Of a stretch of 64,000 nucleotides of DNA, positions 34,748 through 43,106 are shown in pieces. Both the position numbers and the translations under genes were made by a program. The first letter of the stretch is position 1; each line of letters begins with the position of its first letter. The DNA comes from Halonotius pteroides (GTDB taxonomy: Archaea; Halobacteriota; Halobacteria; Halobacteriales; Haloferacaceae), in NCBI RefSeq assembly GCF_003605635.1, contig NZ_QMDW01000010.1:1-64000 (forward strand), written 5' to 3'. The notes under the pieces are model-generated. The model was not told the DNA's origin, did not search any database, and saw only the letters and a list, made by a program, of their open reading frames with translations.

Positions 34748-35965
34748 ATGGCATCATTCAACACTATCGACGATCTCGACGACGCACAGCGCGTTCTCGT
34801 CCGGCTTGACCTGAACTCCCCGGTCGAGGACGGCGAGGCACAGGACAACCGCCGATTCAGCCGGCACGCCGAAACGGTTGGCGAACTCGCCGACGAGGGC
34901 CACCGGGTCGTGTTGATGGCCCACCAGGGACGGCCCGGCCGCGATACCTTCGTGTCCCTCGATCAGCACGCCGGGATCCTCGGCGAGCACATCGACCGCG
35001 AGATTCAGTTTGTCGACGACATCTACGGCGACGACGCGCTCGACGCCATCGAGGCCCTTGAGCCCGGCGAGGTGCTACTCCTCGAAAACACCCGGATGAG
35101 CGACGACGAGCTGCCCGAGGAAGCTCCCGAGGTCAAGGCCGACACCGAGTTCGTCCAGACGCTCGCGCCGCAGTTTGACGCCTACATCAACGACGCCTAC
35201 TCGGCGGCCCACCGGAAACACGCCTCGCTGGTCGGCTTCCCGCTCGCCCTGCCAGCCTTCGCGGGTCGCGTAATGGAAACCGAGTACGAGGCCAACACCG
35301 CCATCGCCAACCGCGAGTTCGACGGCCAGGTGACAATGCTCGTCGGCGGTACCAAAGCGACCGACGTGATCGGCGTCATGGAGACGCTGGGCGAGAAGAT
35401 CGACACCTTCTGTCTGGGCGGGATCGCCAGCCACCTGTTCCTCCGGGCGGCGGGCTACGATGTTGGCTACGACCGCCACGAGGATTTGGATCTCTACGAC
35501 ACCCAGTGGGCGAACAACGAGGACGTGATCCGACGGCTTCTCGACGAGCGACGTGACCAGATCGAACTCCCCGAGGGGCTGGCCTACGAGGACGACGGCG
35601 AGCGCGCCGAACACACCCGCGAGCAACTCGACGCCGCCAACCACGACTACATGGATATCTCCGAGGAAACGGTCGAAAAGTACGATCCGACGATCCGAAA
35701 CTCGGATGCCGTCTTCCTCAAGGGCGCGCTGGGCGTCTTTGAGGAGGAGCAGTTTTCCGCCGGCACTGTCGGCGCGGTGAAAGCCATCGCCGAAACCGAC
35801 TGCTTCTCTGTGGTCGGCGGCGGCGACACCTCTCGTTCGATCGAGATGTACGGGATGGACGAAGCCGACTTCGGTCACGTCTCGATCGCCGGCGGCGCGT
35901 ACATCCGCGCGCTCACCGGCGACGATCTGCCGGGCGTGGAACTGCTTGTCGACGCGGCGAACTGA
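34748..35965 (+). CDS. pgk: Phosphoglycerate kinase
   Basis: Transfers phosphate between 1,3-bisphosphoglycerate and ADP. 405 residues. VLVRLDLNSPVEDGEAQDNR is the N-terminal substrate segment, followed by LMAHQGRPGRDTF, LLLENTRM, INDAYSAAHRKHASLVGFP and the C-terminal VVGGGDTSRSIEMYG nucleotide loop. FLKGALGVFEEEQF replaces the bacterial WNGPMGVFE, as in archaeal enzymes. Same strand as gap and probably part of one carbon-metabolism unit. Confidence 0.96.
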   Translation: MASFNTIDDLDDAQRVLVRLDLNSPVEDGEAQDNRRFSRHAETVGELADEGHRVVLMAHQGRPGRDTFVSLDQHAGILGEHIDREIQFVDDIYGDDALDAIEALEPGEVLLLENTRMSDDELPEEAPEVKADTEFVQTLAPQFDAYINDAYSAAHRKHASLVGFPLALPAFAGRVMETEYEANTAIANREFDGQVTMLVGGTKATDVIGVMETLGEKIDTFCLGGIASHLFLRAAGYDVGYDRHEDLDLYDTQWANNEDVIRRLLDERRDQIELPEGLAYEDDGERAEHTREQLDAANHDYMDISEETVEKYDPTIRNSDAVFLKGALGVFEEEQFSAGTVGAVKAIAETDCFSVVGGGDTSRSIEMYGMDEADFGHVSIAGGAYIRALTGDDLPGVELLVDAAN

Positions 35966-36032
35966 GCCGCGCTTTCGCGGCCCCACCTGTTGGTTGCACA
36001 ACTGTTTTGCTCTGTTGGTCGAACAGGCACAT

Positions 36033-36434
36033 ATGGCCCTCCCCGATTTCGAGCCGCATTTTCCGGATCGCCCGCCCTGTTGGAGCGAACTGCTCTTTTG
36101 TGGCGTTATCGGAGTCACACTCCTTCCGAATATGATTGCTACCCTCTCCTCGTTGCCAATGGTTGTCGTCGCGTTCGTTTTGACAACTGTCGCGCTCGCA
36201 TCTGACGGCGTTGAGGACTGGTTTCATCGGATCGGGATGGCCGGTCGTTTCCTGCTCATCGCTGGCGTCTTCATGGGGGTTCAGCTGGTCGCGGAACTGG
36301 CTCCCGCAGGACGCCCGTTCCTCAACGACGCTGCGACTGGTGTGTTGTTGGCGACGCTGCTGTACTTTATCGCCTTTCTCGCCCGCGAGCGAACGGTTTC
36401 GGGCTGGACGGCGACGCAGGAGCCAGCCGAGTAA
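36033..36434 (+). CDS. Small membrane protein of unknown function
   Basis: 133 residues, start MALPDFEPHFPDRPPC. Four hydrophobic segments (WSELLFCGVIGVTLLPNMIA, MVVVAFVLTTVALA, AGRFLLIAGVFMGVQLVAEL, TGVLLATLLYFIAFLA) and a short polar tail. No recognised motif. It stands between pgk and a phosphodiesterase gene, all on the plus strand. Confidence 0.65.
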   Translation: MALPDFEPHFPDRPPCWSELLFCGVIGVTLLPNMIATLSSLPMVVVAFVLTTVALASDGVEDWFHRIGMAGRFLLIAGVFMGVQLVAELAPAGRPFLNDAATGVLLATLLYFIAFLARERTVSGWTATQEPAE

Positions 36435-36485
36435 GCCGCCCGCGGACGGATCACTTTCTTGAGTGTTGCCCACGACAGCTCAGCC

Positions 36486-36989
36486 ATGCAGCTCGGCATT
36501 GTCTCCGACACCCACGACAACCTCGCACACGTCCAGCAAGCGGTCTCGCTGTTCGAACTGGAAGGCGTCGACCATGTCATTCACTGCGGCGACATCATCG
36601 CGCCGTTTTCGGCAACGCCGTTCGACACCGACGCCTTCGCGTTTTCGGCCGTCCGCGGCAACAACGACGGCGAGTGGGCTCTGGGCAACGTTGTCGACGA
36701 GTTCGGCACCTATCTCGGCCAGTGCGGTGAACTCACCTTCGACGGTGTCGAGCTCGCGGTCTACCACGGCACCAACAGGGTGCTCCGGGATGCGTTGGCC
36801 GAAGCGGACACCTACGACTACGTCTTCCACGGTCACACCCACGAGCGAACGATCACACCGCACGGCGACACCGTTCGCGTCAACCCCGGCGGTCTACCGA
36901 TCGAAGGGGCCGACGACGCGTTCCATGTCGCCATCCTCGACACCGATGAGTCGCGGACAGACGCGATTACCCACCACCAACTCGACTAG
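36486..36989 (+). CDS. YfcE/MJ0936-type metallophosphoesterase
   Basis: 167 residues. The calcineurin-like metal site is complete: GIVSDTHDN, IHCGDII, RGNNDGE, YHGTN (in place of the usual GH) and FHGHTHERT. Members hydrolyse phosphodiesters such as bis-pNPP, cyclic nucleotides or glycerophosphodiesters in vitro; the cellular substrate is unknown. The start MQLGIVSDTHDN at 36486 fits the family better than the longer frame. Confidence 0.9.
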   Translation: MQLGIVSDTHDNLAHVQQAVSLFELEGVDHVIHCGDIIAPFSATPFDTDAFAFSAVRGNNDGEWALGNVVDEFGTYLGQCGELTFDGVELAVYHGTNRVLRDALAEADTYDYVFHGHTHERTITPHGDTVRVNPGGLPIEGADDAFHVAILDTDESRTDAITHHQLD

Positions 36990-37080
36990 CGATAGGCGAT
37001 GTCCGGGTGCTGTTTTGAGTACCACTCAAGACGTTGTCACAGACCGCGGGGCTTTTGCGCTGACCACACAAATCCCGACT

Positions 37081-37773
37081 GTGACGGAGCCAGTCTCAAC
37101 CGGCTGTGACGCCCTTGATACGCTGCTTGGCGGCGGGTTCGAACGCGGGGTTGTCTCCCAGCTCTACGGCCAGCCGGCAGCCGGGAAAACCAACATCGCA
37201 CTGTCGGCTGCCGTCGGGGTCGCCGCCGCCGGCGACAGCGCGTTGTATATCGACACCGAGGGGCTGTCGGTCGATCGGTTCCAGCAGCTGATCGAACACC
37301 GCACCGACGAGACCCTTGATACCGTCGCCTCGCGGCTCATCATCTCCGATGCGGTCGACTTCGACGAACAACAGGAGGCGGTTCGGGATGCCGCCGACTT
37401 TGCTGAGCGCGTCGAGTTGATCGTTCTCGACAGCGCGACCGGCTTCTACCGGCTCAACCGCGCCGACGACGCGGAGGGCGGCGACTCCCTGCGGGCGGTT
37501 GCTCGCCAGATCACGGAGCTGCTGTCGATCGCGCGCAAATACGATATTGCGGTCGTCGTGACCAATCAGGTCTACACCGATCCCGACGCCGACCGGGTAC
37601 GCGCGCTGGGTGGCCACACGCTTGAACACTGGACCGGTGTGGTTGTTCGGTTGGATCGGTTTCGCGGCGGGAAACGCCGCGCAACCGTAGAGAAACACCG
37701 GGCGAAAGCCGCCGGTGAGACGGCGACCTTCGAGATCACCGACGGCGGGATCACCGGCGTCGACGAGTTTTGA
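37081..37773 (+). CDS. radB: DNA repair and recombination protein RadB
   Basis: A RadA/Rad51 paralogue of 230 residues that lacks the N-terminal DNA-binding helices, as RadB does. Walker A is GQPAAGKT at 30-37, Walker B is in VELIVLDSATGFYRL; AVVVTNQVYTDPD and LGGHTLEHWTGVVVRL are typical. It helps RadA load in recombination. GTG 37081 is preceded by a GGCTTTTGC box about 28 bases upstream. The 3' end is duplicated: the bases GTCGACGAGTTTTGATC, including the stop, recur with one change just after it. Confidence 0.93.
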   Translation: MTEPVSTGCDALDTLLGGGFERGVVSQLYGQPAAGKTNIALSAAVGVAAAGDSALYIDTEGLSVDRFQQLIEHRTDETLDTVASRLIISDAVDFDEQQEAVRDAADFAERVELIVLDSATGFYRLNRADDAEGGDSLRAVARQITELLSIARKYDIAVVVTNQVYTDPDADRVRALGGHTLEHWTGVVVRLDRFRGGKRRATVEKHRAKAAGETATFEITDGGITGVDEF

Positions 37774-37805
37774 TCAGCGGCATCGACGAGTTTTGATCGC
37801 CGCGC

Positions 37806-38939
37806 CTACAGCTCGAGATTCTGGATGAGCTGGCCGCGTTGTTTGGCGTCGGCGTTGACACCCTTCCGCTCTAAGACGTTGCGTTCCAGCTTATCGAGGG
37901 CAACGTGGAAGGCGTGGTTCGCGCCGTAGCCTTCCCCGGAGCCGGCGAGTTGGCCGTGGCTCGTTCGCAGCCGGATCTGCGCTTGGATCAGCGGCGTCCC
38001 GCGCAGCTTCTCTTTGTGTTCGTGGAACCGGACGTGGGCGTGGATTACGTTCATCGCTTGGTATTTGTCGACGACCTGGGTGATCGACTCGACGATCTCT
38101 GCCCGATCGATGCTGTCGAGCAGTTTGACGTTCGTGATCTGGACGTCCATCGACTCTTCCTCGGTGAACGTCAGCGCGCGCAGGACATCCGTTTTCGTGA
38201 TGATGCCGCTGACGCCGTTGTCGTCGTCGGTGACAACCAGCCCGGAGATGTCGTTGTCGAACATGACCTCGACGGCTTCGTCGACGGCATCCCCCAGTTC
38301 GGCGGTCAACACCGGCGAGGTCATCAGATTCTCGACCGGGAGATCAAGCATGCGGTCGTGGTCGCCGCTGCGGTCGCCTTTCTCCTGGCGGGTTTCGTCG
38401 CGGACAACGAAGTTGACGATGTCGTGGGTCGTGATGATGCCTGTGAGCGTATCGGCATCGCCGACGATCGGGAGCCGGGAGATGCCGTGCTCCCGCAGGC
38501 GGTTGATCGCCTGGCCAACCGTGGCTGCCGTCGTCTCCGTGATCACCTCGTCGGTGTAGATCTGGGAGACGGTCAGTGCGTCGAGATTTTCGAGGACGGC
38601 TTCAAGAATCGCGTCGGTCGTGATGATGCCATCGAGGGTCTCGCCGCGGAACACCGGCGCGACGTTGACATCGCCTTCGACCAACAGCCGGGCGGTCTCG
38701 CGGATATCCTCGTGGTGGTCGACGCGCGGTGCGGAGGTCATCAACACCGAAGCTTTTGTGTCGTCTTGAATGCGGGATTTCACCAGCTCGGATTCGCCGA
38801 TCACCCCGGCGTAGTCGCCGTTTTCGGTGACGATGACGCCTTTTGGGTTTGCCTCGTCGAACGCCGCACGAACCGTCGCCAGTCGTTCGTCGGTGTCGAC
38901 CTCGACGAACTCCTCGACAACTATGTCAGTAATATCCAT
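37806..38939 (-). CDS. Four-CBS protein fused to a ribosome-hibernation (HPF/RaiA)-like domain
   Basis: 377 residues, soluble. Four CBS units are seen at about 1-60, 65-125, 130-190 and 205-265 (each with a G(I/V)I..S/T/H..(D/E) ending such as LDGIITTDAI, LTGIITTHDI and VSGIITKTDV), so it should bind adenine nucleotides. From about 273 the sequence changes to MDVQITNVKLLDSIDRAEIV, then VIHAHVRFHEHKEK, IQAQIRLRTSHGQLAGSG and NHAFHVALDKLERNVLERKG, the strand-helix pattern of HPF/RaiA proteins that sit on the ribosome. It has its own GTTAAATAC promoter. Inference: an energy-sensing ribosome or RNA binder; function not demonstrated here. Confidence 0.8.
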   Translation of the reverse strand: MDITDIVVEEFVEVDTDERLATVRAAFDEANPKGVIVTENGDYAGVIGESELVKSRIQDDTKASVLMTSAPRVDHHEDIRETARLLVEGDVNVAPVFRGETLDGIITTDAILEAVLENLDALTVSQIYTDEVITETTAATVGQAINRLREHGISRLPIVGDADTLTGIITTHDIVNFVVRDETRQEKGDRSGDHDRMLDLPVENLMTSPVLTAELGDAVDEAVEVMFDNDISGLVVTDDDNGVSGIITKTDVLRALTFTEEESMDVQITNVKLLDSIDRAEIVESITQVVDKYQAMNVIHAHVRFHEHKEKLRGTPLIQAQIRLRTSHGQLAGSGEGYGANHAFHVALDKLERNVLERKGVNADAKQRGQLIQNLEL

Positions 38940-38967
38940 GGTCTATCCTGAACGTACACCGGCGGGG

Positions 38968-38977
38968 GTATTTAACG
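38968..38977 (-). promoter_or_regulatory. TATA-like box of the CBS-hibernation fusion gene
   Basis: CGTTAAATAC on the minus strand, about 34 bases before ATG 38939, leaving a leader of roughly seven bases. Confidence 0.5.
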
Positions 38978-39067
38978 TTGTTACAGCGCGCCCATCACCG
39001 ATCGTGAGCTCGTTGTTATCGTGGCTCGTGGATTGCCCGTCGTCGTTGCTTGTGTGTTGCCCGTCGG

Positions 39068-40570
39068 TTACGACCGCCAAAACGAAGGGGTAAACAACAC
39101 GAGCACCGGAATAATCTCGATCCGGCCGACGTACATCAGGAGGATCATCACCGCTTTGGTGAGCTCCGAAAACGGGCTGTAGCTGTTGAACGGGCCGGCG
39201 ACGCCGAAGGCAGGGCCGATGTTGAAAAACGTCGCCGCAGCCGCGCTGAGTGCCTCGAACTCCGAGAGTTCCAGCCCGATCCGCGCGCCGTCGACGACGA
39301 CGACGATCGTCCCAAGAAAGAAGATCACGAGACTCAGCATCGTATAGGAGAACACGTCGCGGATCGTCTCCTCGTCGATGGCTGTCCCGCTGAGCCGCAC
39401 CGGCCGCACCGCCTCGGGGTGGATCGTCGTAAACAGGTCACGGCGGAAGGATTTGAGGATGATCAGCCAGCGTAGCAGCTTGATCGAACAGGTTGTGCTG
39501 CCGGCCATCCCGCCGAGAAACATACAGCTAAACAGCAGGTGTTTGGCCGCCGGCGACCACGCGTTGAAGTCGACGGTCGCAAACCCGGTCGTCGTCAACA
39601 ACGACACCACCTGAAACGTTGCCAGCCGGGCTGTTTCCTCGACGCCGGTCGTCGTGAGCGTCGGATCGGTGACGAGCAACAGGCCCATCAACACCGAGGC
39701 ACCGACGACAAGGCCGAGATAGAACCGAAACTCCTCGTTGCGCAGTGGCCGTCCCAAGTCGCCGTTGATGAAAAAATAGATGAGGATGAAGTTTGTCGCG
39801 CCGACAAACATGAACGGAACGATCAGCCACTGGGCGGCGGGGGCGAAGGCACCGACGCTATCGGGTTGAGGCGAAAAGCCGGCGGTCGCCACCGCTGTCA
39901 TCGCATGCGAGACGGCGTTGAAGGCGTCCATGTTCGGCGCGATCCCGGCCAGCCCGAGCGCAAACAGCCCGCCGGCCGCAAACAGGGTGACCCCGGCGTA
40001 GAGCCACCAGATCAGCCGCGCGGTTTCGCTGATCCGTGGGGTCAGCTTGTGGACATCCTGTGTTTGGGATTCGGTCTCCATCAGCTGTGCGCCACCGACG
40101 GCGAGCTGTGAGAGGATCGAGATCGCCAACACAAGGATGCCGAGCCCGCCAAGCCACTGGATCACCTGCCGCCACAGCAAAATCGCCCGTGAGTGGGCGG
40201 CGAAGTCGTCGATGACGGTCGCGCCGGTCGTCGTGATCCCGCTCATGCTCTCGAAAACGGCGTTGATCGGCGTGGCTAACCCGCCGTTGCCGGCGAGGAC
40301 GAACGGCACCGCGCCGATCAGGCCGACACAGAGCCACGACAGCGCGACCATGAGGTAGGCCTCCCGAGTGTACAGCTGCGTGTCGGTCTCCAGTCGCTCG
40401 AGCCCGAGGCCGGCGGCCAGTGTGATCACGATCGGGACGAGAAACGGGGCGGTCGGATCGCCGTCGATAACGGCAAGACCAAGCGGTGCGGCAAGCGGGA
40501 GTGCCAGCCATTTCAACACGCCGCCGAGCAGCCGGAGGCTGACACGCCAGTTGACGCGGAGGGTGACCAT
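39068..40570 (-). CDS. trkH: Trk potassium uptake channel subunit
   Basis: 500 residues with the TrkH/KtrB architecture: four repeated membrane-pore-membrane units, whose selectivity loops are seen as SGITTTGATVI, TAVATAGFSPQ, SLLTTTGFATV and the weaker FFNIGPAFGVAG. K+ uptake is central for a salt-in halophile. It starts two bases after the trkA stop on the same strand, so the two are co-translated; TrkA gates the channel by nucleotide binding. Confidence 0.94.
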   Translation of the reverse strand: MVTLRVNWRVSLRLLGGVLKWLALPLAAPLGLAVIDGDPTAPFLVPIVITLAAGLGLERLETDTQLYTREAYLMVALSWLCVGLIGAVPFVLAGNGGLATPINAVFESMSGITTTGATVIDDFAAHSRAILLWRQVIQWLGGLGILVLAISILSQLAVGGAQLMETESQTQDVHKLTPRISETARLIWWLYAGVTLFAAGGLFALGLAGIAPNMDAFNAVSHAMTAVATAGFSPQPDSVGAFAPAAQWLIVPFMFVGATNFILIYFFINGDLGRPLRNEEFRFYLGLVVGASVLMGLLLVTDPTLTTTGVEETARLATFQVVSLLTTTGFATVDFNAWSPAAKHLLFSCMFLGGMAGSTTCSIKLLRWLIILKSFRRDLFTTIHPEAVRPVRLSGTAIDEETIRDVFSYTMLSLVIFFLGTIVVVVDGARIGLELSEFEALSAAAATFFNIGPAFGVAGPFNSYSPFSELTKAVMILLMYVGRIEIIPVLVLFTPSFWRS

Positions 40571-40572
40571 TG

Positions 40573-41910
40573 TCAGAGCTTGCTGGTCGTCGCGTCGATC
40601 GCGCCGGCATCGACAAAGAGCACGACATGGTCGCCCGGCTGGATCTCGGTATCGCCGCGCGGCGTGACAAAGGATGTGTTGCGCGTGATCGCGCCGATGA
40701 CGACACCGTTCGGCAGGTCGGCGACCGATTCTTGGATCGGCCGCCCGGCGAGGACGCTGTCGGCGTCGATCTCGACCTCGATGACCTCGGCCTTGTCGCT
40801 CTCGATGAGCGCGACGTTTTCGGTCTTTTCGGACTGGGTGAGCCGCGTGATCTCCTCGGCGACGACGATCCGGGGGTTGATCGCCACGTCGACGCCGACG
40901 GCCTCGAACAGTTCGACGTAGGCGGGTGTGTCGATAACGGCGACGGTTCGATCGACGCCGAGCCGCTTGGCGAGCAACGAGACCAGCAGGTTCTTGTCGT
41001 CGCTTTCGAGAGCGGCGACGACGACATCGGCCTCGTCGACGCGTTCGCGTTCGAGAAACTCCATGTCGGTGGCATCGGACTCCATGATCTGTGTCGCCGG
41101 CAACTCCTCGGCGAGTTCACGGGCCCGATCGTGATCCTGCTCGATCAGCCGCGGGTTGAATCCCCGCTCGCTCAACAGCCGAGCGACGTGGTAGCCGATC
41201 TCGCTGCCGCCGAAGATGGCGACTTCCTCGTCGGCACCGGCCCCATGGTCTGGATCAAGCCCATCTGCGAAGCTGTGGACACTTTCGGGGCTGCCGATGA
41301 TAACAACGCGATCGCCGGCGGTGATGACGGTGCTCCCGTCGGGCACGATAACCGCCTCGCCTCTGATGACCGCGGCGAACGTCAGGGAGTCATACCGATC
41401 GGCCTCTTGGACTGTTTGGTCGACGATCGGGCACTGCTCGCTGATCTCGAACTCGGCCATCTGGACGCGGCCGCCCGCAAAGGGGTCGACATCGACTGCT
41501 GCCGGCAAGCCGACGACCCGGCCGATCGATCGGGCGGTCAGTAGATTCGTACAGACCATGTAGTCGACGCCGAACACGCGGTCGGCGCGCTCCCACGTCT
41601 CAAGATATTTCGCCTGTTTGATGCGGGCGATTGTGAGCGCCCCTGACAGCGCGGCGGCTGTCGAACAGACGACGATGTTGGTCTCGTCGTCGTCGGTGCT
41701 GGCGATCACCATCTCGGCGCTCTCGATGCCGGCCTCCTCAAGAACATCGACATCCGTGCCGTCGCCCGTAACGGTCAAGACGTCGTAGCCGTAGGTGAGT
41801 TCCTCGGTTCGATCGCTTCGCTGGTCGACGACTGTCACGTCATGGTTAGCGGCGAGATCCGCCGCGATGCTCTCGCCGACCTGGCCCGCGCCAACGATGA
41901 GGACGTTCAT
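40573..41910 (-). CDS. trkA: Trk potassium uptake regulatory subunit TrkA
   Basis: 445 residues with two RCK halves. The first NAD(H)-binding fold is MNVLIVGAGQVGESIAADLA and the second EVAIFGGSEIGYHVARLLSE; each is followed by a TrkA_C-like domain (EISEQCPIVDQTVQEADRY and DADSVLAGRPIQESVADL). It sits on the cytoplasmic face of TrkH and controls gating in response to NAD(H) or ATP. Same operon as trkH. Confidence 0.94.
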   Translation of the reverse strand: MNVLIVGAGQVGESIAADLAANHDVTVVDQRSDRTEELTYGYDVLTVTGDGTDVDVLEEAGIESAEMVIASTDDDETNIVVCSTAAALSGALTIARIKQAKYLETWERADRVFGVDYMVCTNLLTARSIGRVVGLPAAVDVDPFAGGRVQMAEFEISEQCPIVDQTVQEADRYDSLTFAAVIRGEAVIVPDGSTVITAGDRVVIIGSPESVHSFADGLDPDHGAGADEEVAIFGGSEIGYHVARLLSERGFNPRLIEQDHDRARELAEELPATQIMESDATDMEFLERERVDEADVVVAALESDDKNLLVSLLAKRLGVDRTVAVIDTPAYVELFEAVGVDVAINPRIVVAEEITRLTQSEKTENVALIESDKAEVIEVEIDADSVLAGRPIQESVADLPNGVVIGAITRNTSFVTPRGDTEIQPGDHVVLFVDAGAIDATTSKL

Positions 41911-42004
41911 CCGCCTGTCCCTCTCATGGGCGTGGGTATCGACGGCGGCGGTTTAGGCGTTCCCCTGTTGGCTGCAGTACCCACACGTGCTTGCCAGCCA
42001 GCGC

Positions 42005-42547
42005 TCAGAGATACTGTGAATCCGTCTCGATCGTCAGGTCGACCGGTCGGCTGCGCGCTTCGAGATCGGCGACCGCCCGCTGGACGACGCGTTCGGCCTC
42101 TCCGCGGATCAACGGGATCGCCTGTTCAAGCACCCAGCCGAACGAGACGAGCGCGGGGAGGTTCAGCACGCCGGCGTCGGCGGAGTCAGGATCGAAGGCG
42201 ACCTGAAACGTCACCTGACAGGCTGTCGTCGCATCATCGGGGGCGTCTGCGGGCAGCGTCTCAAGGGGGTCGACCGCCCACCGGCCGTTGGCGTCGATAT
42301 CCTTGGTGATCCGCCAGTCGATCTCTTCGGGCGGGTCGACAGCGACAACCTTCGAGTGGGCGATGTAGCTGAGCTTCCACCACGCAAACCGGAGCGCATA
42401 CTGCGTTCCGGCACCGCCGTCGCCGGTTCGTACCCGCACATCGGTCAGATATTTGGAGTAGTTAACGTACTCCGGAAAATCGAGTAAGAACTCATAGACC
42501 TCCTCGGCGGCGGCGTACACCGTAGTTCGAACGACGATCGTATCCAC
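42005..42547 (-). CDS. SRPBCC family protein (COQ10/cyclase-like)
   Basis: 180 residues. VDTIVVRTTVYAAAEEVYEF and LLDFPEYVNYSKYLTDVRV match the START-like polyketide cyclase/COQ10 pattern; the last helix is IRGEAERVVQRAVADLEAR. GTG at 42547 is chosen because a GCTTATTAGC box on the minus strand is centred 26 bases upstream. The ligand is unknown; quinone or lipid binding is a guess from the family. Divergent from a short acidic protein gene 92 bases away. Confidence 0.8.
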   Translation of the reverse strand: MDTIVVRTTVYAAAEEVYEFLLDFPEYVNYSKYLTDVRVRTGDGGAGTQYALRFAWWKLSYIAHSKVVAVDPPEEIDWRITKDIDANGRWAVDPLETLPADAPDDATTACQVTFQVAFDPDSADAGVLNLPALVSFGWVLEQAIPLIRGEAERVVQRAVADLEARSRPVDLTIETDSQYL

Positions 42548-42568
42548 GCCTCGTCGTTCGGCCGGGAG

Positions 42569-42578
42569 GCTAATAAGC
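42569..42578 (-). promoter_or_regulatory. TATA-like box of the COQ10-like gene
   Basis: GCTTATTAGC on the minus strand, 26 bases before GTG 42547; fixes that start. Confidence 0.5.
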
Positions 42579-42639
42579 CCGCAGGTCAGCCGCGGTATCG
42601 AACCCACACGGCCTTATGGCTGCGGTTGTTTCCCTCAGT

Positions 42640-42924
42640 ATGGTTGATACGGAGGCTTACACCATCGAAGGGCCGGACGGTTCCAGTGAAACGCTTGCTG
42701 TCCCGGCCGGATTGGTCGAGACGCTTGCCGAACCCGGTGAGGAGCCGACGACGGTGGTCAGCGACATCGTTGTGCAGGCCCTCGCCCAGCACGCCCACTC
42801 GCTTGTCCACCACGCCGAGGGTGAACCGTCGCCGGAACTCGTCGAACTCAACGACGCCGCCGAGGAACTCTTCGAGGAGCGCTTCGGAATGAGCCTCGAA
42901 GACGCGATGGGGCACAGTCACTGA
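42640..42924 (+). CDS. Small acidic haloarchaeal protein of unknown function
   Basis: 94 residues, start MVDTEAYTIEGPDGSSETLA; a CCTTATGG box at 42612-42619 lies 25 bases upstream, so the longer frame from 42616 is rejected. Acidic and soluble, with VPAGLVETLAEPGEEPTTVV, a His-rich AQHAHSLVHHAEGE and a C-terminal EELFEERFGMSLEDAMGHSH. The pattern looks conserved but I cannot attach a function. Confidence 0.6.
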   Translation: MVDTEAYTIEGPDGSSETLAVPAGLVETLAEPGEEPTTVVSDIVVQALAQHAHSLVHHAEGEPSPELVELNDAAEELFEERFGMSLEDAMGHSH

Positions 42925-43072
42925 GCAGCGCGTGTCACACGCGGCACATTACAATTTCTCGGTGTCGACGGATCATCGCGTCCGTTGTGCGTGTCGTATC
43001 GATACGGTGGCATGATCCACACAGTCGTCGGTTGAGTATGTGTCTCTGTCCCACGTCAGGGCTGGTACACGC

Positions 43073-43082
43073 CGTTTAAGAA
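43073..43082 (+). promoter_or_regulatory. TATA-like box of the acd operon
   Basis: CGTTTAAGAA centred about 30 bases before ATG 43107. Confidence 0.5.
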
Positions 43083-43106
43083 GATCCGGCGGCTACGTTC
43101 GGAGTG

